Source: Methanothrix sp.
GTDB taxonomy: Archaea; Halobacteriota; Methanosarcinia; Methanotrichales; Methanotrichaceae
Direction: 5' to 3'
NCBI GenBank assembly: GCA_028679775.1
Contig: JAJRAX010000010.1
Span: 1 to 5,592 of the forward strand
Length of the DNA: 5,592 nucleotides
Numbering within the stretch: the stretch's first letter is position 1; every line of letters starts with the position of its first letter. Positions 1 to 5,498 of this stretch are shown here, piece after piece. Below the pieces are notes generated by a model. It did no database searches. It was given only the letters and a program-made list of their open reading frames with translations, and was not told the origin of the DNA. The position numbers and the translations under genes were made by a program.

Positions 1-480
1 AAGATCTGGGACTACGTGGCAAAAGAGGTCCAGTACATCACAGACAAGGCCGTCTTTGGACTTGAGGACTACTGGCTCTTTCCTGAGGAGACGCTTGTTT
101 TAAAAAAGGGCGACTGCGAGGACTCGTCCTTTCTGCTGGCCACAATGCTGCTCGCAAGCGGCATATCTGAACACTGCGTGCGAGTGGTCCTGGGCCGGGT
201 CTCCACTCCGGACGGAGCCTACGGCCATGCCTGGGTGGTCTACCAGAACGAGTCCGGACGATGGTGTCTCCTGGAGTCCACCATCGATTCAGCTCCCACT
301 GAACTCGCGCCTGCAGATCCATTTGTCAAATCGGGCAATCAATATCAGTACCAGCCCCAGTTCTGCCTCAATGCGTCTCATCTCTGGTCAATTGGGGCGA
401 CCAATCAGCAGGTGACCGACTACCTAAAGACCAGAGGCCGGGTGCAGAGGCAAAAGGTCTCCAAAAAGATGATCTCTTAG
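1..480 (+). CDS. Transglutaminase-like superfamily protein, 5'-truncated by the window edge
   Basis: The reading frame is open from the first base (K-I-W-D-Y before the GTG at 16), so the real start lies upstream and 159 codons are visible. The segment KGDCEDSS holds the probable nucleophile Cys (codon 115-117). It is followed by a helix-like stretch, GHAWVV with the catalytic His (226-228), and LLESTID, where Glu (274-276) or Asp (286-288) could complete the triad. This Cys-His-acid order is typical of transglutaminase-like folds, whose archaeal members are mostly uncharacterised thiol hydrolases or proteases. The WDYVAKEVQYITD lead-in is also typical of the domain start. No signal peptide can be judged because the N-terminus is missing. 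The C-terminal 25 residues are basic and look disordered. The gene is convergent with the Mut7-C gene and its TAG stop overlaps that gene's TAA. The fold is fairly certain; the substrate is unknown. Confidence 0.85.
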   Translation, partial: KIWDYVAKEVQYITDKAVFGLEDYWLFPEETLVLKKGDCEDSSFLLATMLLASGISEHCVRVVLGRVSTPDGAYGHAWVVYQNESGRWCLLESTIDSAPTELAPADPFVKSGNQYQYQPQFCLNASHLWSIGATNQQVTDYLKTRGRVQRQKVSKKMIS

Positions 481-929
481 GGCGAGCCTCTCTGGCTGCG
501 AACTTCCTCCAACATCCTTTCCATCTTCTTCCAGTGGCCGCCCTCCCAGTAGATCTTTTTGCAGCTTTTACACTGCCACCTGATCGTTTTTCCTTCTGAG
601 CATTCCATCTCGTGCAAGGGACCGTTGCATACGGTGCACCTATGAGGATCAAGCTGCAGCAGCACGCCAGCGTCTGCCATCTCTGCGAGCTGCTCGATGA
701 TCTTGGTGGCGCGGATGAGGAGAACGGGTATGCTCCTCCGGCCAGCGGCCAAAGAGAGCCCTCTGTCCCTGGTGATGATCGTCCGGCCCTCTTCTTTTGC
801 CTGGATCATCAGACGCTCATCGCTTTTCTCATGAGGAAGGGCGACATCCTGACCCAAAAGCCTAAGCCATCTTCCTAGCCTCAGGAGCATCCAATCGACA
901 AGAAAGCGCCTGTCAGCCTCGTCTTTCAC
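477..929 (-). CDS. Mut7-C domain putative RNase (PIN-like domain plus zinc ribbon)
   Basis: This 150-residue protein matches the layout of the Mut7-C (formerly DUF82) family. The N-terminal PIN-like part has RFLVDWMLLRLGRWLRLLG (Asp12), SDERL (Asp37) and the TRDRGLSL motif (Asp55), which are the likely acidic metal ligands. The C-terminal zinc ribbon has C98-x2-C101 and C120-x2-C123, followed by the family signature YWEGGHW. PIN-like folds are metal-dependent RNases; the name comes from the C-terminal domain of animal Mut7. The RNA target in archaea is unknown. The start is the GTG at 927-929. It has a good ribosome binding site (GGAGGT at 937-942, 7 bases away), and a TAG at 945-947 closes the frame upstream. 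It is divergent from rqcH, with a 71-bp gap to that gene's ATG. Full length for the family; the family call is confident. Confidence 0.93.
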   Translation of the reverse strand: MKDEADRRFLVDWMLLRLGRWLRLLGQDVALPHEKSDERLMIQAKEEGRTIITRDRGLSLAAGRRSIPVLLIRATKIIEQLAEMADAGVLLQLDPHRCTVCNGPLHEMECSEGKTIRWQCKSCKKIYWEGGHWKKMERMLEEVRSQRGSP

Positions 930-936
930 ACGCCAG

Positions 937-942
937 ACCTCC
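937..942 (-). promoter_or_regulatory. Shine-Dalgarno site of the Mut7-C gene
   Basis: GGAGGT on the minus strand lies 7 bases before the GTG start at 929. It is the strongest anti-16S match in the window and fixes the GTG as the start. The in-frame stop at 945-947 rules out a longer protein. Confidence 0.8.
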
Positions 943-968
943 CTCTATTCTGTGTTTGCCATCCGCAA

Positions 969-980
969 CTATTTATCGAT
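969..980. promoter_or_regulatory. Probable shared TATA element of the divergent Mut7-C and rqcH genes
   Basis: CTATTTATCGAT is the only AT-rich block in the divergent gap. On the plus strand TATTTATC is centred about 27 bases before the ATG at 1001, which would give a nearly leaderless rqcH transcript. On the minus strand GATAAATA would place transcription start near 947, just ahead of the ribosome binding site at 937-942. Archaeal TATA boxes sit about 26 bases before transcription start, so one element could orient TBP both ways. This is inferred from spacing alone; no clear BRE is seen on either side. Confidence 0.45.
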
Positions 981-1000
981 TGATCTCGGACATCTCTCTC

Positions 1001-2938
1001 ATGAAAAAGGCGATGAGCAATGTGGATGTGGCAGCCATGGCCTCGGAGCTGTCCGACAGAATCCTGGGGGGCTTCATGGGCAAGGCCTACCAGCAGTCTT
1101 CGGACAAGATCTGGCTCTCGGTTCAGTCTCCTGCCGAGGGCCGACTGGATCTGCTTCTCGTGGCCGGAAAGAGAGTCAATATTACAAAAGGGCAGAGGCC
1201 GGCCTCCAAGACGCCTCCCCAGTTTCCCACAATGCTCAGAAATCGCCTGTCCGGTGGCAGGATCGTCGATATCAGGCAGCACGACTTCGACCGAGTTTTG
1301 GAGATCGCTGTAGAGAGAAGCGGCTCTATCAATTATCTGGTGGTCGAGCTGTTTCCTAAGGGCAGCATGGTGCTGCTTGATGAGAACCGGGTGATCCTTT
1401 CAATGCTCAAGAAGATGGTCTACCGTGGATCTAAGATGGCAGCAGGAGAGAAGTACCTCTACCATCCCGGTCAGCTCGATCCCCGAACGATCACTCTGTC
1501 CGATCTATCCGCATGGCTCTCCAGCGCTGGACAGGACCTCGTTCGATCTCTCGTGAGAGGGCTGAACATGGGCGGGACCTACGGTGAGGAGGTCTGCCTG
1601 GTCGCCGGAGTGGACAAGAACAAGCCTGCGTTGGAGCTGGATGGCCCGGAGCTTGAGAGAGTCCATTCTGCCCTCGGACAGGTCTTCTTGGATCAGACGC
1701 TTGATCCGCATGTCGTCCTCGACAAAGACGGCGTGCCTGTGGATGTTCTATCCAGGCCCCTTCAGATCTACCAGGGGCTGGAAGTCAAGCGTTATGTCAC
1801 CTTCAGCGAGGCGATAGACGCATTCTTTGTCGAGAAGGAGGCAGATGCTGAGGAGAAGAAGAACCCTCTGGACAGAAGAATTGAGCTGCAGAAAAAGGCA
1901 TTAGAGGAGTTTTTGGCTCAGGAGAGGTCACTGGTCGCCAAGGGCGAGCAGATCTACCAGATCTACGGCAATGTCGAGCAGATCTTGAGGGTTGTAGGTG
2001 TGGCTCACTCCAAAGGCTTCTCCTACAACCAGATCTGGGAGAGGATCAGCTCCTCAGGTCTGCCCCAGGCCAAAGCCATTCTCTCGATGGACGGGCAGGG
2101 GGAGATGAAAGTCGTTATTGAGGGGACAGAGTTCGAGCTGAATGCAGGGCTCACAGTTCCCCAAAACGCCCAGAGGTATTATGAGAACGCAAAGGAACAG
2201 TCCAGGAAGGCGAACGGGGCCAAAGAGGCTTTAGCCATCACCGAACAGCTCCGGTCGGGCAAAGCTGCACCGAAGAAGACCAGGCAGGCTTCAGTTCATC
2301 GTAAGAGAAAGCCCAAGTGGTATGAGAGGTTCAGATGGTTCACATCCTCGGACGGATTTCTGGTGCTGGGGGGACGGGACGCAGAGAGCAACGAGGAGAT
2401 CTATACCAAGTACCTGGAACGGCGCGATTTAGCTCTTCATACCGATGCTCCTGGTGCGCCACTCACAGTGATCAAGACAGAGGGCGAGGTCGTTTCCGAG
2501 AGCACTCTGTTGGAGGCTGCCCAGTTTGCAGTCAGCTACTCATCCATCTGGAAGGGCGGTTTGGCGGCAGCAGATTGCTACATGATCCGGGGCGATCAGG
2601 TCAGTAAGACCCCGGAGCCCGGTGAGTTTCTGAAAAAAGGTGCCTTTGTCATTCGAGGAGAGCGCACTTACTTCAAAGATACGCTTCTCGGCCTGGCCGT
2701 CGGAATATCGGAAGGCATTTTGATCGGCGGGCCTGTCTCGGCCATAAAGCCCAAATCCGATCCAGTGGTGGAGATCGAGCCTGGGGAGATGAACGCCGAC
2801 GACCTTGCCAAGAGGATCTACCGGCAGTTCTCGGAAAAAGTGGATGATAGAGCTTTCCTCAAGGTCGTGGCGTCGGTAGACCAGATTGTCCAATTTCTGC
2901 CGCCAGGCGGCTCGAAGATGAAGGATGCCTCCTCCTGA
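1001..2938 (+). CDS. rqcH: Archaeal RqcH/NFACT family ribosome quality control protein
   Basis: This is the archaeal member of the Rqc2/NEMF/RqcH family, which binds 50S subunits carrying stalled peptidyl-tRNA and, in bacteria and eukaryotes, elongates the stalled chain (Ala tails or CAT tails). Numbering from ATG 1001 (645 residues): NFACT-N at about 1-180, with the family Asp-Arg pair in HDFDRVLEI (D97 R98); a helix-hairpin-helix-like segment at about 190-215 (GGTYGEEVCLVAGVDKNKP); a charged coiled-coil middle at about 275-435; and NFACT-R (DUF814) from about 439, with KWYERFRWF, DGFLVLGGRDAESNE and GAFVIRGERTYF. Like other archaeal members it lacks NFACT-C. ATG 1001 is preferred because MKKAMSNVDVAAMASEL is how homologues start and because it suits the TATA spacing. 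ATG 1013 is possible. A TTG at 956 would add 15 uncharacteristic residues. No Shine-Dalgarno is visible, which fits a leaderless mRNA. Confidence 0.94.
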   Translation: MKKAMSNVDVAAMASELSDRILGGFMGKAYQQSSDKIWLSVQSPAEGRLDLLLVAGKRVNITKGQRPASKTPPQFPTMLRNRLSGGRIVDIRQHDFDRVLEIAVERSGSINYLVVELFPKGSMVLLDENRVILSMLKKMVYRGSKMAAGEKYLYHPGQLDPRTITLSDLSAWLSSAGQDLVRSLVRGLNMGGTYGEEVCLVAGVDKNKPALELDGPELERVHSALGQVFLDQTLDPHVVLDKDGVPVDVLSRPLQIYQGLEVKRYVTFSEAIDAFFVEKEADAEEKKNPLDRRIELQKKALEEFLAQERSLVAKGEQIYQIYGNVEQILRVVGVAHSKGFSYNQIWERISSSGLPQAKAILSMDGQGEMKVVIEGTEFELNAGLTVPQNAQRYYENAKEQSRKANGAKEALAITEQLRSGKAAPKKTRQASVHRKRKPKWYERFRWFTSSDGFLVLGGRDAESNEEIYTKYLERRDLALHTDAPGAPLTVIKTEGEVVSESTLLEAAQFAVSYSSIWKGGLAAADCYMIRGDQVSKTPEPGEFLKKGAFVIRGERTYFKDTLLGLAVGISEGILIGGPVSAIKPKSDPVVEIEPGEMNADDLAKRIYRQFSEKVDDRAFLKVVASVDQIVQFLPPGGSKMKDASS

Positions 2939-2943
2939 GTATC

Positions 2944-2949
2944 TTTTTT
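2944..2949 (+). terminator. T-run terminator after rqcH
   Basis: A run of six T lies 5 bases after the rqcH stop, within a T-rich stretch and without a stem-loop. This is the usual intrinsic terminator form in euryarchaea. The opposite strand has no matching T-run after the ribbon-helix-helix gene, so minus-strand transcripts may run into the 3' end of rqcH. Confidence 0.5.
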
Positions 2950-2964
2950 GGTATGTATGATCTT

Positions 2965-3132
2965 TCAGCCGTTTGCCTTTCTCACCTTGCGTTCGTTTCT
3001 CTCAAGGTATTCTTTTATGGCCTCCACTATGACATCTGAGCGTTGCACGTAGAGGGAGCCCCTGCTTTTCACGACGAAGCTCATTAACTTTTCATTTAAA
3101 TCCGAGCTAAGCTCAACCTCGATCTTAGGCAT
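2965..3132 (-). CDS. Small ribbon-helix-helix (CopG/Arc-like) DNA-binding protein
   Basis: This 55-residue frame reads MPKIEVELSSDLNEKL at its start and RSDVIVEAIKEYLER later. That is the ribbon-helix-helix plan: a short strand with alternating side chains (residues 3-8), helix A (about 9-22), a loop with Gly25, and helix B (about 32-46) opening with the typical R-S-D/E-x-I. Such proteins form intertwined dimers whose paired strands read the DNA major groove, often at their own promoter. A basic tail (RKVRKANG) may add DNA contact. The start is ATG 3130-3132; GAAGGT lies only 2 bases upstream, and a TATA-like palindrome is centred 26 bases upstream, so the mRNA may be leaderless. It lies 38 bp after endA in the same direction and is convergent with rqcH, 26 bp away. 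No toxin partner is adjacent, so a stand-alone regulator seems likelier than an antitoxin. Target genes are unknown. Confidence 0.85.
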   Translation of the reverse strand: MPKIEVELSSDLNEKLMSFVVKSRGSLYVQRSDVIVEAIKEYLERNERKVRKANG

Positions 3133-3153
3133 AGACCTTCATAATCCAAGGCG

Positions 3154-3163
3154 GTATTAATAC
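3154..3163 (-). promoter_or_regulatory. Palindromic TATA-like element before the ribbon-helix-helix gene
   Basis: GTATTAATAC is a perfect 10-bp palindrome in the 38-bp gap between endA and the small gene. Its centre is 26 bases from the A of the downstream ATG, which is archaeal TATA spacing for a leaderless transcript. The symmetry would also suit a dimeric repressor such as the encoded ribbon-helix-helix protein. Both roles are inferred from position and symmetry. Confidence 0.45.
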
Positions 3164-3170
3164 TTGAGCT

Positions 3171-4235
3171 TCATGGCTTGAGCCTCTTGATCTCCAGGTA
3201 ATGTACCTGCGCGTGGCCTTCGCTGCCAGGATAGGCGAAGATCATCTGTTTTCTGACCGAGTGGGCCAGACGGACTGCACGGGATAGGACGGGAGGCAGA
3301 AAGATATGATCTGCGAACAGAGTGTGAACAAGATACTCGGAATGGGGCACCTTGCCCGGGCCCTGCACCTGCTTGTAGACGCGAAAGTGGGTGCCGAACT
3401 TGAAGCCGGTTTTGACTACCAGCTTCTTTTCTCTCAGGTCTCTGTAAACCGAGAGCTTCAGATCGAAGTCGCTCTCGATCTGCCGGGCCCTTGCGGCAAA
3501 GCTCTTAAGATCCAGAGGCTCTCCTGAGCGGTCGACCAGGGTTATGATGCCCTTGTCCAGCAGGTAGGCGGACTCGACCAAGGAGAGCTGGAGCCTCTCT
3601 CCGATGGGCTTGCCGTAAAATCCGACATCGTGAAGCCTTTGAGAGGCTGCTGCATCCCAGAGCACCACTCGATCCTCGAGAAGCGTAGCCATGCCGCCCA
3701 TCTCCTCTTCGCCCATCAGCCCGGACATGCTTTTCTCCCGCGCCTCGTAGAATGTGATGTCGCTCTCCTCGTCGACTATGGCCAGCATCAGCTTCTTTCT
3801 CATTTGGCTGGCCATCCTCACAGGTTGCATGATGTCTTGCAGTGGCAAGGGCATCCGCTCAGAGATGACCTTAACATAAAACTCAGCCGGGCTTTTCCCT
3901 GGGTGACCTCCCCTTGGATAGACGCGAAAATCGGGGCGGCCCGGCTGGACGTAGTAGCCGCGCTCTCTCAGGTCTTTGTAGACCACATACCTGAACTCAA
4001 AACCTTTCTCAAGAGATGATGCCCTCTGGAAGAATACTGGAAAGTCCAGATCTTTCTCGTCAATGAGCATCCTGATCCTGGACCTGTCCAGGAGATAGGC
4101 CGCTTCCACCAGGGACAGCTCGAGTCCATTGCCTTTGGGCCTGCCGAAGTAGCCCTGCTCATAGAGTTCAGGCAGGGCCTGTTGGCCCAGGCTGACACGG
4201 TCGCCATTCAGTCGGCCTCTTATCTCCTCGGACAT
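3171..4235 (-). CDS. endA: tRNA-splicing endonuclease EndA, two-repeat form
   Basis: The enzyme cuts bulge-helix-bulge motifs at intron borders in precursor tRNA (and rRNA), leaving 2',3'-cyclic phosphate ends. The 354-residue protein is an internal duplication. Repeat 1 spans about 1-165 and repeat 2 about 186-354, and the two share LSLVEAAYLLD / LSLVESAYLLD and matching catalytic-domain ends. Repeat 2 keeps the whole Tyr-His-Lys triad: FRVY (Y287), PHSEYLV (H298) and VRKQ (K329). Repeat 1 keeps Tyr106 and Lys147 but has Pro116 in place of His, so it is probably a structural pseudo-catalytic unit. This matches the homodimeric (alpha-2) architecture described for Archaeoglobus-type enzymes. 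The start is ATG 4233-4235, since homologues begin just before the L-x-G-D-R-V segment. A longer frame up to 4292 would overlap the GAPDH gene and adds atypical residues. There is no clear Shine-Dalgarno. The 16-bp gap from the GAPDH gene suggests co-transcription. Confidence 0.95.
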   Translation of the reverse strand: MSEEIRGRLNGDRVSLGQQALPELYEQGYFGRPKGNGLELSLVEAAYLLDRSRIRMLIDEKDLDFPVFFQRASSLEKGFEFRYVVYKDLRERGYYVQPGRPDFRVYPRGGHPGKSPAEFYVKVISERMPLPLQDIMQPVRMASQMRKKLMLAIVDEESDITFYEAREKSMSGLMGEEEMGGMATLLEDRVVLWDAAASQRLHDVGFYGKPIGERLQLSLVESAYLLDKGIITLVDRSGEPLDLKSFAARARQIESDFDLKLSVYRDLREKKLVVKTGFKFGTHFRVYKQVQGPGKVPHSEYLVHTLFADHIFLPPVLSRAVRLAHSVRKQMIFAYPGSEGHAQVHYLEIKRLKP

Positions 4236-4251
4236 GGAAAAGACTGCGACT

Positions 4252-5406
4252 CTAGCAGGAGAGCTTGCTCGGCCAGATGCCGTGCATGACACTTAGAGTC
4301 TTGTCGACGAGGCTATGCACTTTGTCAGCAGGATAGCCGGCAGAGAGCAGATAGGACTCCACGTGGTTTGGCACTGCGATGGACATCTGCTCGACCATTG
4401 AGACGGTCTGCAAGATGGTGTAGTCGCCGAGCTTGAAGGGAATGATTGCGTCTGATACTATCAGCTCGAAGATCTCTGGGCTCACTGGCCGTTCCAGGCC
4501 TGAGAGGTATGCTTCGAGTATCTCGCTGGTCCAGTCATGCTTTTTGCCTTCATCCTGGTAGGGCATGACAACTATCTCGCGGGTCTTGGCGAACTGCTCG
4601 ACCATCTGAGCAGGCGTAACATCTCCCTTGAAGACCATGTTCAGGAAGTTGGTGTGCGGTACCGTTGTCGGAACCTTGCTCGCCCTAATTGCGAACTTGA
4701 CCTCCTCAAAGACTGTTCCTGCGTCTGTGCCCTGGTGGCCGACGCCCTTGCCGAACTGGATTGCGCTCGGAGATGCTTTGACCACGGTGTGGGGGTCGCC
4801 GTGCCTTCTGTCGATGTTGCCCAAGACTGCCGTGAGTCCTAATGGTCGAGCTGCGAGTGCCAGACGGGAGAGGCCTGTCGTGTTGCAGCTCGTGCACTGG
4901 ACAAGCATCGGCCTAGCCTTGGCAAACATCTCGTAGTTCTCAAGTCCGAAGAAGAATTCGCGGGCGAAGTCCGCCTTCAGCTCGTCAGTGATCTTGACCT
5001 TTCCGCCTTCCGTCAGTCCCTTGAGCAGCTCGGGCCTGTCAGCTCCGCCCATGAGGGATACGAAGCAGTCGTGGGCGAGACCAGCCTCGACATAGGGAAG
5101 CTCCTCGTCCCCAGGAGTTCCCACCATCACGAAATCGGATGCTTTAAAGAAATCGTCGTAGCCGCCCTCGATCTTGACGCCAGCTTTCTCCCATTTGTCT
5201 TTAAGGGATGCATCGCTCACGAATGCCTTGACTCCGAATAGGCGGTTGAATTTGGATATAGTAGATATGGCCCGGCCATGAGGCTTTCTGAGAAGGACGT
5301 TCAGATCTCCCTGTATGCCTGCCGCTTTTTTTACCTGCTGCAGGGCGAGCAGAGTTCGTTTATTCTCGGTTCCATCAAAACCTACAAAACCAGCATTGGA
5401 CTTCAA
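4252..5406 (-). CDS. gap: Divergent archaeal type II glyceraldehyde-3-phosphate dehydrogenase homologue
   Basis: The catalytic half matches archaeal GAPDH, the glycolytic/gluconeogenic enzyme linking glyceraldehyde-3-phosphate and 1,3-bisphosphoglycerate. SCNTTGLSR carries the nucleophile Cys174. GNIDRRHGDPH corresponds to the phosphate-binding RRGADP region. PTTVPHTN places His251 at the usual catalytic base. The C-terminal third (DAIIPFKLGDYTILQTV to SLVDKT) also follows the family. The N-terminus aligns less well: the usual N-G-Y/F-G-T-I-G-K-R signature reads GFDGTENKR, losing two glycines, and the protein has 384 residues against about 335-345 normally, with extra residues in the first 60. 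Cofactor binding may therefore differ, or this may be a paralogue with another substrate. The start is TTG 5404-5406: a TGA at 5413-5415 closes the frame, GGAAGTGA is well placed, and the nearby ATG at 5408-5410 is out of frame. First gene of a probable operon with endA. Confidence 0.85.
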   Translation of the reverse strand: MKSNAGFVGFDGTENKRTLLALQQVKKAAGIQGDLNVLLRKPHGRAISTISKFNRLFGVKAFVSDASLKDKWEKAGVKIEGGYDDFFKASDFVMVGTPGDEELPYVEAGLAHDCFVSLMGGADRPELLKGLTEGGKVKITDELKADFAREFFFGLENYEMFAKARPMLVQCTSCNTTGLSRLALAARPLGLTAVLGNIDRRHGDPHTVVKASPSAIQFGKGVGHQGTDAGTVFEEVKFAIRASKVPTTVPHTNFLNMVFKGDVTPAQMVEQFAKTREIVVMPYQDEGKKHDWTSEILEAYLSGLERPVSPEIFELIVSDAIIPFKLGDYTILQTVSMVEQMSIAVPNHVESYLLSAGYPADKVHSLVDKTLSVMHGIWPSKLSC

Positions 5407-5412
5407 GCATCT

Positions 5413-5420
5413 TCACTTCC
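5413..5420 (-). promoter_or_regulatory. Shine-Dalgarno site selecting a TTG start
   Basis: GGAAGTGA on the minus strand lies 6 bases before the TTG at 5404-5406. An ATG at 5408-5410 lies even closer but is out of frame and reaches a stop after 11 codons, so the TTG is the only sensible start for the GAPDH homologue. Confidence 0.65.
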
Positions 5421-5440
5421 TGAATGAAAGTCTAAGTGAC

Positions 5441-5458
5441 CATATTTTAATCTTTCCG
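5441..5458 (-). promoter_or_regulatory. BRE/TATA promoter of the GAPDH-endA operon
   Basis: On the minus strand the block reads CGGAAAG-AT-TAAAATATG: a purine-rich BRE-like segment directly before a TATA-like core. With 26 bases from the TATA centre, transcription would start near 5420, giving a leader of about 14 bases that just includes the ribosome binding site. It is the best-formed promoter in the window. The 92 bp between the GAPDH start and the upstream gene's stop hold nothing else recognisable. Confidence 0.6.
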
Positions 5459-5498
5459 GGATTGTGTTCTTCTGTTCCCGCAACTTCTCTAATTAATT

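Noticed and set aside
956..1000. N-terminal extension of rqcH from a TTG at 956
   Set aside because: It adds 15 residues not typical of NFACT proteins, has no ribosome binding site, and would place the probable TATA element inside the coding region.
926..1282. 118-codon open frame on the minus strand opposite the rqcH start
   Set aside because: It lies across a well-supported gene and the divergent promoter and has no recognisable domain. It is a frame shadow in GC-rich coding DNA.
2540..2893. 117-codon minus-strand frame inside the 3' part of rqcH
   Set aside because: It is antisense to the conserved NFACT-R region and has no protein-like motif.
2965..3132. A toxin-antitoxin pair built on the ribbon-helix-helix protein
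   Set aside because: No second small frame for a toxin adjoins it; both neighbours are housekeeping genes.
3630..4019. 129-codon plus-strand frame inside endA
   Set aside because: It is antisense to conserved EndA codons, His- and Leu-rich in the manner of shadow frames, and has no ribosome binding site or domain.
4236..4292. Longer endA start at 4292
   Set aside because: It would overlap the GAPDH gene by about 40 bases, and its 19 extra residues are unlike the compact start of EndA proteins.
4537..4936. Two overlapping plus-strand frames of about 100 codons inside the GAPDH gene
   Set aside because: Both are antisense to the catalytic region of the GAPDH homologue and show no domain or start signals.
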